Counted from the first letter of the stretch, positions 35,472 to 43,902 are shown. The stretch: DNA of 64,000 bases from Acetobacter sp. UBA5411 (GCF_002409645.1 NZ_DHNR01000005.1:199399-263398); one strand, 5' to 3'. A program made the numbers and translations. The notes: generated from the sequence alone by a model not told the origin.

Positions 35472-36062
35472 TTACACGACTGCAGGGTTTGTTACCACAG
35501 GGCGATTACCGAAATGTTTGCGACGCTCTTCAACTTCGTGCCGCAGGGCCATCGCCTGCTGACGCAGACGGTCACTCTCCGGCAACTCCCCCATCATCCA
35601 GGCTTCAAGCTGACGACGGGCGCGGAAAACGCGGCTTTTGGCCGTTCCCACCGCACAACCGGTCGCTTCAGCAAGTTCCTGATAGCTCATACCCTGAAGC
35701 ACCACCATAACCAACGCCTCACGCTGATCGGCAGGCAGACGGGCAAGAGCAAAACTGAGATCTTTCACAGCAAGGCGATCTTCGTGGTCCGCCTTGGTGG
35801 AAAGCATGTCTCCGGGAAGATCATCAATATCCGTCGTCGCTCTGCGCTTACGCAGATCCGAGATGAAGCGATTCCTAAGAATACGATGCATCCATGCCGC
35901 AAAGTTTGTTCCGGGAATAAAGCTGTCGCGTGCACCAAGTGCATTGCATACGGCATCCTGCACCAGATCTTCGGCCTGAGCACGATTTCTGGTGAGAGCA
36001 AGAGCCTGCACGCGAAGCTTCGGCAGGATAGCAAAGATCTGGGTCTGGAAGGTATCAGCCAT
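35472..36062 (-). CDS. ecfG: EcfG-type extracytoplasmic function sigma factor (general stress response)
   Basis: 196 residues. Region 2 is at about 5-75 (QIFAILPKLRVQALALTRNRAQAEDLVQDAV, NFAAWMHRILRNRFISDLR) and region 4 at about 100-155 (LARLPADQREALVMVVLQGMSYQELA and GTAKSRVFRARRQL). Assignment to the EcfG group rests on region 2 wording and on the adjacent nepR. It directs RNA polymerase to stress promoters of the GGAAC-N16/17-CGTT type. A GGAAC-N17-CATT sequence lies 27-52 bases upstream (36089-36114), so autoregulation is likely. No phyR is visible next to it. Confidence 0.88.
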   Translation of the reverse strand: MADTFQTQIFAILPKLRVQALALTRNRAQAEDLVQDAVCNALGARDSFIPGTNFAAWMHRILRNRFISDLRKRRATTDIDDLPGDMLSTKADHEDRLAVKDLSFALARLPADQREALVMVVLQGMSYQELAEATGCAVGTAKSRVFRARRQLEAWMMGELPESDRLRQQAMALRHEVEERRKHFGNRPVVTNPAVV

Positions 36063-36088
36063 CTTTTTTCCCCTATTCTTATGGGATC

Positions 36089-36114
36089 AATGAATGGCGA
36101 CACCCATTCGTTCC
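36089..36114 (-). promoter_or_regulatory. Putative EcfG-dependent promoter before ecfG
   Basis: On the minus strand GGAAC (36114-36110), 17 bases, then CATT (36092-36089). This is one mismatch from the alphaproteobacterial stress promoter consensus GGAAC-N16/17-CGTT, and the spacing to the ecfG ATG at 36062 is sensible. Confidence 0.6.
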
Positions 36115-36147
36115 ATCAGACAGAGATTTTTTCGATCACGAGAAAGA

Positions 36148-36176
36148 GAGGTCTGCTTTATCGGGGTGCAGACCTC
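36148..36176 (-). terminator. Hairpin terminator after the OprB porin gene
   Basis: Perfect 9-base arms GAGGTCTGC (36148-36156) and GCAGACCTC (36168-36176) with an 11-base loop. On the minus strand CTCTTTCTC follows, a weak T-tract. It isolates the porin from the stress locus. Confidence 0.65.
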
Positions 36177-36246
36177 GTTATCCCTACTTCAATAACGCGC
36201 CTCACAACGACGGGTTTTCGGAGCCAGACCCAAATCTTGAAAAAGA

Positions 36247-37809
36247 TCAGAGCGTAAAGCTGAACGCCGAACTGAACACGGCGGCATTCTTGAAGACCGT
36301 GCTCCCGCCGGGGCGCTGGATGTACTGGAAATCAGGCTGCACACTGATGCCGGGCATCACCTGAATCGTATAGAAAAACTCATAGATATTTTCATGAGAC
36401 TGAATGCCATAAGGCACACCGAAATTCGCCCCCTGGAACGGCAGTCCCGCAGCCTGTGACGCTTCCTGCTGCCTGATGGCGGACCGGCTGAACTGCGCCC
36501 ACTGGAACGCAAATCCGACCATATCCTTCGGTCGGTTCCACCAATGGCCAGTATCCATGATCACGCCAACAAGGTGATTCTTCATCGCCGAGGTCTGACC
36601 TGAGGCATAACTGTACTGACCACCGATGATGAAACCGTTCATTGGTCCATCACCATGACGCACCAGCATCTGGTCGATCATGACCCACATGGAGGTCTGG
36701 CCGCTCTGACGCCGCGCAGGCTGCCCTGACGTCACCCAGGCATGACCATAGATATCCCTGTACAGATCGTCATATTTTGAATTGTCATACATCGCGCCGA
36801 CCTTGTAGTGGCCGATCAGATGGTCTCTTCCGAACTCCGGAATCCACCCCAGTTCTACTTCGGTCGAAAGCTTTCCAAGCCCCGGCTGCGCCCACGCCCA
36901 ACCTGAAATGCCACCGTTATAGGCGTGGGGAGACACCGCAAACAGACCGCCCATGATGTAGAAATGCTTCGTCGGCATCAGACGCAGCACTGTGCCGATG
37001 TTGCCCGACGGCCAGTCGCGACCACCATTCAGATATTTTGTCGGTGTAACGTTACCGCACATCCACACGTTCATGAATGAGCAGCCCCACGGAGAGTTAT
37101 TGAAAAACGTCCCCGTCGGAATCCAGCCCATCGCCAGATCAACCTTGTTATGGTACATCGATTTTTCAAAATAGGCCCACACAAGATGGGCCACGACGTT
37201 ACCACGCGCACCGTAAATCTGCTGCACCTGGTTGGCGTTATCGCCAAACTCGGCACTCAGGTTTCTGCCGTGTCCGTTGACCGCCAGCATGTGCAACCAG
37301 AAATTGTCTGACCAGTGGCCGGCATTCAGAATTTTCTGCCAGTCGATATCCAGAGTGACACCAACCTGTCCGGCATCCGTCACGGTCTGCTTCTTGCCGC
37401 CGATGGGATTGCCCGAAAGACTCTCATAGACATTGACCGCTACGTAAACACCACGCTTCTGCAGCCACGGCTGAATGCCACCCCAGTCACCGAAAAGATG
37501 CGAAGTGCCGTAAGGTGGGCCGAATGACGGCGGGCCGTAGGGAGCCTGAAGAAATCCCGGGATGGACTGATAGAGGGGAACGATCTCCTGCCCCTCTCCA
37601 TACATGGGAGGATTCGAGACATCCGGGGACGGATCGTAAAATACGTTATTTTTTTGCGGCTGATTCGTCTGGTGTGTGTAGGGTGATCGCGCTGCGGCCT
37701 CATCAACAGAACCGGCAGTCAGAAAGCACGCAAGCGCACCTACGACAGCCTTGCGGATATCGAAACGGAGCATTTGGGTAACTTTCAACATGACGGTCTG
37801 CCGTGACAT
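36247..37809 (-). CDS. OprB-family carbohydrate-selective porin
   Basis: 520 residues. A signal peptide lies at about 20-42 (ALACFLTAGSVDEAAA), then a Gln/Asn/Pro-rich linker and the OprB domain starting at LFGDWGGIQPWLQKRGV, the family hallmark. The barrel ends in FSFTL, with alternating hydrophobics as expected for an outer membrane protein. Family knowledge: OprB channels admit glucose and other sugars; acetic acid bacteria carry several. The ATG at 37809 is preceded by AAGGA at good distance; an internal ATG at 37791 is the alternative. A run of direct repeats (37845-37881) precedes the gene. Confidence 0.9.
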   Translation of the reverse strand: MSRQTVMLKVTQMLRFDIRKAVVGALACFLTAGSVDEAAARSPYTHQTNQPQKNNVFYDPSPDVSNPPMYGEGQEIVPLYQSIPGFLQAPYGPPSFGPPYGTSHLFGDWGGIQPWLQKRGVYVAVNVYESLSGNPIGGKKQTVTDAGQVGVTLDIDWQKILNAGHWSDNFWLHMLAVNGHGRNLSAEFGDNANQVQQIYGARGNVVAHLVWAYFEKSMYHNKVDLAMGWIPTGTFFNNSPWGCSFMNVWMCGNVTPTKYLNGGRDWPSGNIGTVLRLMPTKHFYIMGGLFAVSPHAYNGGISGWAWAQPGLGKLSTEVELGWIPEFGRDHLIGHYKVGAMYDNSKYDDLYRDIYGHAWVTSGQPARRQSGQTSMWVMIDQMLVRHGDGPMNGFIIGGQYSYASGQTSAMKNHLVGVIMDTGHWWNRPKDMVGFAFQWAQFSRSAIRQQEASQAAGLPFQGANFGVPYGIQSHENIYEFFYTIQVMPGISVQPDFQYIQRPGGSTVFKNAAVFSSAFSFTL

Positions 37810-38214
37810 AATTTTTCCTTGTTAGGGCGTAAATGTTCCGTCACAAAACATGACAAAACATTTCCACACAAAAACATTTCCGTAGGGAGGCTCGGCGAGA
37901 GTCCATAAAGCGCCTGTTTTTATCTGTGTAGTGCTCAGAGAAGAAGTGTTGGCACTGTGTCTTAAGTGTCACGCAGGCCTGGAACTCCCGTCAGTGGCCA
38001 TACAGCCTGAAAATTCAGCGGAACATGGCCGGAATATATAAAACAACCCGTCTGACGGTAAAAAGAACGTTTCCAGTCAGATGCCGATAACACCCTGCAA
38101 TTGTGACCTTTTTACATATCATCACCTGCGAACGAACCGGCATCAGGGAAGCATCATTCTCTTTCCATATCCAAAGGTCGACTTCTGCCATCAACGATAC
38201 GACCGCGTAAAAGT
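37810..38214. other. Intergenic region with direct repeats upstream of the porin
   Basis: No gene supported; a 79-codon frame at 38015-38254 has no ribosome site or recognisable product. AAAACAT occurs three times in the same orientation (37845-37851, 37855-37861 and 37871-37877). The last two extend to AAAACATTTCC and are spaced 16 bases apart. This is probably the oprB promoter and leader. Confidence 0.5.
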
Positions 38215-38736
38215 TCAATCCGCTACAGCGCCAGAGATATCTTTGATAACACAAGGAATTCCCGCCACGCTCAGCACAACTTTCCTGGCCTGCGCAGCAA
38301 TAGCCTGATGTAGCCAGCCAGCCTCATCCCTGAAACGACGTGCCAGCGCATTTTCGGGCACGATGCCCAGACCAACCTCGTTACCAACCAAGACCGTCAA
38401 TGCCTTCCGGTGGGAAAGCACATCAAGCAGTCGCTTTTTCGCAACAGAAATATCACGCTCCGCCATCAGAAGATTTGTCAGCCACAGCGTCAGACAATCG
38501 ACCAGAACCGGCGTATCTCCTGCTGCGACCAGCGCGTCCGCCAGTTCCAGCGGCTCTTCAACCGTGCGCCAGCCCTCGCCCCGATCAGCCTGATGACGAA
38601 CGATGCGTTCCTGCATCTCCGCATCCCAAGCGCGCCCCGTGGCCAGATAGATCCATGGCGGAGGAAGCTGTTTCACCACGTTTTCGGCATAGCGACTTTT
38701 GCCGGAACGAACGCCGCCCAGAACCAGTTCAATCAT
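38215..38736 (-). CDS. cobU: Adenosylcobinamide kinase / adenosylcobinamide-phosphate guanylyltransferase
   Basis: 173 residues. The N-terminus holds the P-loop GGVRSGKS (7-14) typical of CobU/CobP, with DCLTLWLTNLL near residue 80 and LVGNEVGLGIVPENALARRFRD near 115-137, which are family signatures. It phosphorylates adenosylcobinamide and then transfers GMP from GTP, activating it for nucleotide loop attachment by CobS. It is divergent from cobT-cobS with only about 23-35 bases between start codons. Confidence 0.95.
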   Translation of the reverse strand: MIELVLGGVRSGKSRYAENVVKQLPPPWIYLATGRAWDAEMQERIVRHQADRGEGWRTVEEPLELADALVAAGDTPVLVDCLTLWLTNLLMAERDISVAKKRLLDVLSHRKALTVLVGNEVGLGIVPENALARRFRDEAGWLHQAIAAQARKVVLSVAGIPCVIKDISGAVAD

Positions 38737-38759
38737 TGCCCTTGCCCTCCGAAAACGGC

Positions 38760-39788
38760 ATGTCTCTGTCCATGAGCACGCCCCCTTTTACAGACATAGA
38801 CAGTCTGCGCGCCCTGTGTCGCGAACCCGCATCCAGCGATACCGTCGTCATAAACCAGATTGCCGAGCGTGAGGCCACACTCACCAAACCAGCCGGCAGT
38901 CTTGGGCGACTGGAAGAACTGACCTCATGGCTTGGCGCGTGGCAACGGCGCAGCACTCCACGACTTGAACGCGTCCAGACGATCATCTTCGCAGGCAATC
39001 ACGGCGTCGCAGCGCAGGGCGTCTCGGCGTGGCTATCGGATGTGACCGCCCTGATGGTTCAGAATTTCCGTAATGGCGGTGCGGCCATCAATCAGCTTTC
39101 CCGGTATGCCGAGACAACCCTGACTGTGGAAACGCTGGAAGATCTTCGCCCAACAGCGGATTTCACGCAGACCGCAGCCATGGACGATGAGACGTTTCTG
39201 CGGACGCTCATCCGCGGCTTCAAGGCCGTTTCACCCGAAACCGACCTGCTCTGCCTGGGCGAAATGGGCATCGGCAATACAACACCTGCCGCAGCACTTT
39301 CGGCCGCACTCTTCGGTGGTGACGGAAAAGAGTGGGCCGGACGCGGCGCAGGCAATGACGATGACGCGATGGCGCGCAAGATTTCAGCCATCAACCGTGC
39401 GCTGGAACTCCATCGCACCTCTTTCACCGACCCGCTACAGGTCGCACGGCGACTGGGCGGTCATGAACTCGCGGCCATTATGGGAGCCGTCATTGCCGCA
39501 AGAATGCATGGTATTCCCGTGCTTCTGGACGGTTTCGTCTGCACGGCCGCCGTTGCTCCCCTTCATGTCCTGCATCCTGAAGGATTGACACACTGCCGGA
39601 TCGCGCATTGCTCCGCCGAACCTGGCCACATACGTCTGGCGACTCTTCTGGGACAAAAACCGCTTCTGGATTTTGGTCTTCGTCTGGGGGAAGCATCCGG
39701 CGCCACTCTCGCTGTGCCGTTGCTGCGGGCGGCGCTCGCCTGTCATACCGGCATGCACACCTTTGCCGAGGCCGGGATTGCCGGATAA
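38760..39788 (+). CDS. cobT: Nicotinate-nucleotide:dimethylbenzimidazole phosphoribosyltransferase
   Basis: 342 residues from the ATG at 38760; the ATG at 38772 is equally possible and no strong ribosome site decides. The frame is open much further upstream, but that part lies opposite cobU. Signatures are ATLTKPAGSLGRLEELTSWL, IIFAGNHGVAAQGVSAW and CLGEMGIGNTTPAAALSAALFG, which carries the catalytic-base glutamate in its family context, plus a GMHTFAEAGI C-terminus. It makes alpha-ribazole 5'-phosphate, the lower ligand precursor of cobalamin. Its 3' end overlaps cobS. Confidence 0.95.
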   Translation: MSLSMSTPPFTDIDSLRALCREPASSDTVVINQIAEREATLTKPAGSLGRLEELTSWLGAWQRRSTPRLERVQTIIFAGNHGVAAQGVSAWLSDVTALMVQNFRNGGAAINQLSRYAETTLTVETLEDLRPTADFTQTAAMDDETFLRTLIRGFKAVSPETDLLCLGEMGIGNTTPAAALSAALFGGDGKEWAGRGAGNDDDAMARKISAINRALELHRTSFTDPLQVARRLGGHELAAIMGAVIAARMHGIPVLLDGFVCTAAVAPLHVLHPEGLTHCRIAHCSAEPGHIRLATLLGQKPLLDFGLRLGEASGATLAVPLLRAALACHTGMHTFAEAGIAG

Positions 39789-40563
39789 TCGCAACAACAG
39801 ATCGGTTTCGGGGCGTGTCGCCGCCGACCTTCTCGCGGCTCTTGGCCTGTTCACACGCCTGCCTCTGCACTGGCTCGAAAAACACGCGGCAGACGTCAAT
39901 CTTCGCCGCTCGATCTGGGTCTGGCCACTTACAGGTGGCCTGATCGGCGGGCTGACGGCATGCGCCATGTGGGTCGGCTCTGCCGCACATCTTCCTCCAG
40001 CCGTCTCGGCCATCTGCGCTGTCATGGTGCAACTGCTGATCACAGGCGGTCTACATGAGGACGGGCTTGCGGATTGTGCCGACGGACTGGTCGGCGGCAG
40101 AACACCGGAGCGCCGTCTGGATATCATGCGGGACAGCCGTATCGGTTCCTATGGAGCCTTGGCGTTGGGCACTGCGGTTGCGCTCCGCTGCGCCTGTATG
40201 GCTTCCCTGCCCGCAACTCTCCTGTTTCCATCACTGATTCTGGCAGGCAGTCTCGCGCGTGCGACCATGCTACTGGAACTGAAGTGGGGAAAGCCTGCGC
40301 GACAGGATGGGCTTGCCAGCGCCCTGTTTCCTCTGCCTCCCCGACCTTTGGCAGTGGCGCTCCTTACGCCGTTGCTGCTGGCGATGATGCTGATTCCTGC
40401 TGATAAAATCGTTGCCCCATTTGCCACGTGCCTATTCGTGACCTTTCTGATGCATCGATTCAGTATGAAAAAGATTGGCGGGTTTACCGGCGATATCCTT
40501 GGGGCAGAAGCCGTGCTTGCGGAACTTGCCGTGCTTGTCATCCTGACCGCGCAGGCCGGATAA
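39778..40563 (+). CDS. cobS: Adenosylcobinamide-GDP ribazoletransferase (cobalamin synthase)
   Basis: 261 residues from a TTG at 39778, overlapping the cobT stop by 11 bases. No ATG or GTG exists near the conserved N-terminus (ADLLAALGLFTRLPL), and GAGG lies just before the TTG, so this rare start is the most sensible. An ATG at 39673 would give an implausible cysteine-rich extension read through cobT. The integral membrane protein has the conserved GGLHEDGLADCADGLVGGRTPERRLDIMRDSRIGSYG signature, cut here by my reading into its acidic metal-binding parts, near residues 82-120. It joins alpha-ribazole phosphate to adenosylcobinamide-GDP at the inner membrane. Confidence 0.93.
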   Translation: MPDNRNNRSVSGRVAADLLAALGLFTRLPLHWLEKHAADVNLRRSIWVWPLTGGLIGGLTACAMWVGSAAHLPPAVSAICAVMVQLLITGGLHEDGLADCADGLVGGRTPERRLDIMRDSRIGSYGALALGTAVALRCACMASLPATLLFPSLILAGSLARATMLLELKWGKPARQDGLASALFPLPPRPLAVALLTPLLLAMMLIPADKIVAPFATCLFVTFLMHRFSMKKIGGFTGDILGAEAVLAELAVLVILTAQAG

Positions 40564-40590
40564 AACTCCATGAATATTTATAATATTTTC

Positions 40591-40616
40591 GAAAAAATCT
40601 GAAAAATACAGATCTT
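40591..40616. terminator. Hairpin between convergent cobS and cobC
   Basis: Arms AAAATCTG (40594-40601) and CAGATCTT (40609-40616) pair with one G-U wobble when read on the minus strand. A T-run follows there, so it should end the cobC transcript and may also serve cobS. Confidence 0.55.
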
Positions 40617-40637
40617 ATTAAAACTCCACTCTGCGAG

Positions 40638-41165
40638 CTACGGAATTAACTTCACCATACCCAAGGGCATCGCAGGCACACTTAGATCGACGCTCTTTCC
40701 TACAGCAAGAGCTTCCAGAACGCGCAAAGGCCCGCCATGCGAGAGGATTGCGCAAGATGGACTAGTCTCACACTCGTTCCAAAAATTCGTGACCCGACCA
40801 ATGAGTTTCTGACCGCTTTCACCCTGCGGCGGTGTGAACCCCAGTAAATCCGCAGCCCATTCATCCAGGGCATTGCGCGGGATAGTGTCCCAAGGACACA
40901 TTTCCCACTCCCCGAAACTGATTTCTCTCAGACGTTCATCCAGACGCAATTCACACTGCGTACGCGCAGCCACCCATTGAGCGGGAATACGACAACGCGA
41001 CAAGGGAGAAGCAAACAGCCTTCGGATGCCTGTTTTTCGCAGGGAAGCAGCTAATTGAAAGGCAAAATCCTCCCAACCGGCAGCAAGCGCGACATCTGCC
41101 TGCCCATAACAGATACCCTGAGGCACCGCGACAGACGGATGTCGGGCAAGGCATCGAATAACCAT
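40638..41165 (-). CDS. cobC: Histidine phosphatase, probable alpha-ribazole phosphatase
   Basis: 175 residues from the ATG at 41165; the frame is open upstream, but the N-terminus VIRCLARHPSVAVPQGICYG fits the CobC subgroup. It belongs to the phosphoglycerate mutase-like superfamily with RH-P (catalytic His9 in place of the usual RHG context), SPLSRC, LREISFGEWE and the second catalytic histidine in LSHGGPLRVL. It should remove the phosphate from alpha-ribazole phosphate or cobalamin phosphate. It lies convergent to cobS, 22 bases after a small periplasmic protein gene on its strand. Confidence 0.85.
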   Translation of the reverse strand: MVIRCLARHPSVAVPQGICYGQADVALAAGWEDFAFQLAASLRKTGIRRLFASPLSRCRIPAQWVAARTQCELRLDERLREISFGEWEMCPWDTIPRNALDEWAADLLGFTPPQGESGQKLIGRVTNFWNECETSPSCAILSHGGPLRVLEALAVGKSVDLSVPAMPLGMVKLIP

Positions 41166-41187
41166 AAGACCTATCTGTGAGGTCTTA

Positions 41188-41589
41188 TTACATCCGGGAC
41201 AAAGGCATTTCGTAGTGATGGTCGGGCTTGTCACCCACCATCGACAGAACACCAAAATTATCTGACACGAGCTTGAAGGAGAGCGTTACGTTGTTCTGGA
41301 CGCCGCTCCACTCATCAGCGCTTTTCTGCGACAGGGAGAATGTCTCCTGACCGGACTTCTGAAGGTTCCGGGGCAGACGCACAATGAGACGACTTGCCGG
41401 ACCGGCAGCCCGATTGGCGACGATTGTCACGACTGTGCCCATGGAAGACCAGTCACCTGAAAAAAATGCTGCTGAATGAACAGATTTTTCGGCAGCTTCC
41501 GCTTTCGGGGCGGCCTGAGCCGGTGCATTCAACCCGAGAGACAGACCACAGACAACGACCGAGCAGGCAGCGGCAAAGCGTAAACGCAT
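41188..41589 (-). CDS. Secreted protein of unknown function upstream of cobC
   Basis: 133 residues with a clear signal peptide (residues 1-27, cleavage after APAQA). The mature part is about 105 residues with alternating polar and hydrophobic residues (VVTIVANRAAGPASRLIVRLPRN, NNVTLSFKLVSDNFGVLSMVG), suggesting a small beta fold. It lacks cysteines after the signal. I do not recognise the family. The stop is 22 bases before cobC, so they share a transcript. Its mRNA leader can form a 9-base-pair hairpin (41601-41632) just before the ribosome site AGGATG. Confidence 0.7.
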   Translation of the reverse strand: MRLRFAAACSVVVCGLSLGLNAPAQAAPKAEAAEKSVHSAAFFSGDWSSMGTVVTIVANRAAGPASRLIVRLPRNLQKSGQETFSLSQKSADEWSGVQNNVTLSFKLVSDNFGVLSMVGDKPDHHYEMPLSRM

Positions 41590-41902
41590 GATGTTACATC
41601 CTTGTTTGTCCGGACATCAAAAAACAAACAAGTTTCTCCAGACATCCCGACCTGAAACAGTTCTCAGCAAGAGATGTGCCTTACCTCCCCCGCCACGTCC
41701 ACCCTATCCAGTTCAGACAATCTCCCAGACAGACGCACAGCAGCGGATTACGAGGTCCTCATCACAAAAAGTCACCCGCAGACGTGGGCTCCTTCCAGAC
41801 AGACCTGTTTTCCATCTTCTCTAAAAAAATCGTGATCTGTCATCACATCAGGGCCCCAGACCTATCAAAGAGGACAATCTCCCGGCTTCAGAACACCGAA
41901 AA
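41590..41902. other. Intergenic region with leader hairpin
   Basis: No gene seen. A perfect inverted repeat CTTGTTTGT (41601-41609) / ACAAACAAG (41624-41632) with a 14-base loop lies in the leader of the secreted protein gene, ending next to its ribosome binding site. Confidence 0.5.
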
Positions 41903-42370
41903 TTATGGGAGACGGTGAAATTCTCCCGGTGTGCCCTGATCGGTTTCCACACGAGCCGCCACCCTGTCCACACGCAAGCTGAACAGTTTTGGCAGGGATG
42001 TATCGGGGTTTGGACAGTTGCCGGAATGCTTTTCCATCACGTCGATCATCGTGGCCGTTGGCGGGCTGTTGCCGTTCACAATGAACAGCAGACAGTCCGG
42101 ACGATCCCCCGTCATGCCATTATGCGTAATGGTCTGGCGCAGATGCCTGACCAGCGCCGTATCATCAAACCAGCTCGCCGGTTTGAAAGTATACTGATCG
42201 ACAAGACGGTCCATGAAGCCTGATTTGGCCAGAACAATCATCAGGAGACTGAGGGGCAGAACCAGAATCAGACGACGCAGGATATGCTGCTTCAGCGAGC
42301 GCCCCTTGAAAGGACCACTCGTGAAACGACGGGGACCTTTGCCTGAGTCCGGTGTGACAGGAGACGTCAT
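41903..42370 (-). CDS. Membrane-anchored protein of unknown function coupled to zwf
   Basis: 155 residues. A basic N-terminus (residues 1-33) precedes one membrane segment (about 34-51, LILVLPLSLLMIVLAKSGF). About 100 periplasmic residues follow with two cysteines (PDCLL and SGNCPNP) that could form a disulfide. The ATG overlaps the zwf stop (TGATG), so translation is coupled to glucose-6-phosphate dehydrogenase. No enzyme motif or known domain was recognised. A link between central carbon flux and the envelope is speculation from position alone. Confidence 0.72.
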   Translation of the reverse strand: MTSPVTPDSGKGPRRFTSGPFKGRSLKQHILRRLILVLPLSLLMIVLAKSGFMDRLVDQYTFKPASWFDDTALVRHLRQTITHNGMTGDRPDCLLFIVNGNSPPTATMIDVMEKHSGNCPNPDTSLPKLFSLRVDRVAARVETDQGTPGEFHRLP

Positions 42371-43902
42371 CAAGTATTTTCTTTCCAGACAAATCCGTCG
42401 CGCGCCAGCAACTCATCTGACGAGGCCGGTCCCTGCGTCCCGGCAGGATAGATTTCAAGAGGCCGGATGTTCTCTTCCCAGCCATGAAGAATCGGCTCGA
42501 TCCAGCGCCAGGATGCCTCGACCTCATCCCGTCGGATAAACAGAACCTGATCGCCACGCACGGCCGCCATCAGCAGATCCTCATAGGAGTCCGGGTAACG
42601 GGTGTTGAAGGCCTTCACATAATCCACATCCAGCACGGCTTCCCTGAGGCGATATTGCTCCGATGCAGGATCCTTGCTGGCGAGCGACAGGGAAACACCC
42701 TCATTCGGCTGGATGCGCAGCACAAGCTGACTGGGTTCGGGATTGTCGGTAAAAATAGCCCACGGCTGCGGACGGAACTGGATGACAACCGTCGTTTCCT
42801 TGCGAGCCATCTGCTTGCCTGTGCGAATGTAGAACGGCACACCGGCCCAGCGGGCGGTCCGGATTTCTGCCCTTATGGCAAGATAGGTTTCCGTCGTGCT
42901 CTTCGGCGCACCAAGATCATCCAGATATCCGGGAATCAGCTTGCCATTGACATGGCCCTCGCCATACTGGGCGCGCACGGTATCAGTCGCAATATCATGA
43001 TCTGACATCGGCTTCAGGGCCCGCAGGATCTTCAGCTTTTCATCTCTGAGATCCATGGCAGAAAAAGCCGTCGGCGGCTCCATGGCAACAAGGCTCAGCA
43101 CCTGCAGTAGGTGATTCTGCACCATGTCACGCAGGGCGCCTGCACTATCATAATATGGTCCGCGTTTACCCACGCCCACCGTTTCGGCGGCGGTAATCTG
43201 CACATGCGCAATGGAGTCCGTGTTCCACACACGTTCAAGGATCGGGTTGGCAAACCGCAGCGCCAGAATATTCTGTACGGTCTGTTTGCCAAGATAATGG
43301 TCTATGCGAAAGATCTGCTCTTCCGTGAAATGCTGACCAACACCATCGTTGATCTCAGCTGCCGTGGCCTGATCCGTACCGATCGGCTTTTCCAGAACGA
43401 TCCGGCTGCTGTCAGTGATAAGCTTGTTATGAGCAATCGCATCTGCGGTCGGAACATAAAGTTTCGGAGCTGTCGCTACATAAAAGACCCGTGGACGATC
43501 CTTTTCCGTGGAAAGCTGGCCTCTCAGCCCGGTCCAGTCAGCGTCCTTATCCGACATATCGAGCGAGACATATTCCACCAGCCCCAGAAAATCCTGGATT
43601 GTGGCGTCATCATAGGATGCGGTCGCAACGAACCCTTTCAGAGCCTCATGAGCGCGCGTGCGATAGTCTTCGACGCTCAATCCGGAGCGGGCGACTCCGA
43701 TAATTTTCGTGCTTTTCTCGATCTGCCCGCGCCGGAAACACTCATAGAAAGCGGGAAGGAGCTTACGCATGGTCAGATCGCCGGTCGCTCCGACGATAAC
43801 AAAATCGAAGGCAACTGCTTCTGACGCAGCCAGCTTTCCTTCGGCCTGAATCCTGCTGGATGAGCCAGTAGCATCCATCCGTTCAGCCATCCCGTTCTCC
43901 AT
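42370..43902 (-). CDS. zwf: Glucose-6-phosphate 1-dehydrogenase
   Basis: 510 residues. It has the Rossmann start FVIVGATGDLTMRKLLPAFY, the substrate-binding RIDHYLGK motif near residue 205 and the EKPIG segment near 178. The protein continues to a normal C-terminus. Reaction: glucose 6-phosphate plus NAD(P)+ to 6-phosphogluconolactone, the entry to the pentose phosphate and Entner-Doudoroff routes used by acetic acid bacteria. An internal ATG at 43890 has a better GGAG spacing and may be the true start. The downstream unknown membrane protein overlaps the stop. Confidence 0.96.
   Translation of the reverse strand: MENGMAERMDATGSSSRIQAEGKLAASEAVAFDFVIVGATGDLTMRKLLPAFYECFRRGQIEKSTKIIGVARSGLSVEDYRTRAHEALKGFVATASYDDATIQDFLGLVEYVSLDMSDKDADWTGLRGQLSTEKDRPRVFYVATAPKLYVPTADAIAHNKLITDSSRIVLEKPIGTDQATAAEINDGVGQHFTEEQIFRIDHYLGKQTVQNILALRFANPILERVWNTDSIAHVQITAAETVGVGKRGPYYDSAGALRDMVQNHLLQVLSLVAMEPPTAFSAMDLRDEKLKILRALKPMSDHDIATDTVRAQYGEGHVNGKLIPGYLDDLGAPKSTTETYLAIRAEIRTARWAGVPFYIRTGKQMARKETTVVIQFRPQPWAIFTDNPEPSQLVLRIQPNEGVSLSLASKDPASEQYRLREAVLDVDYVKAFNTRYPDSYEDLLMAAVRGDQVLFIRRDEVEASWRWIEPILHGWEENIRPLEIYPAGTQGPASSDELLARDGFVWKENT

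Noticed and set aside
37960..38020. Cobalamin riboswitch near the cob genes
   Set aside because: Only a GCCACTG-like piece is seen on the minus strand; the conserved B12 box and other core elements are missing.
38015..38254. 79-codon minus-strand frame between cobU and the porin
   Set aside because: Overlaps the cobU end, has no ribosome site and no family resemblance.
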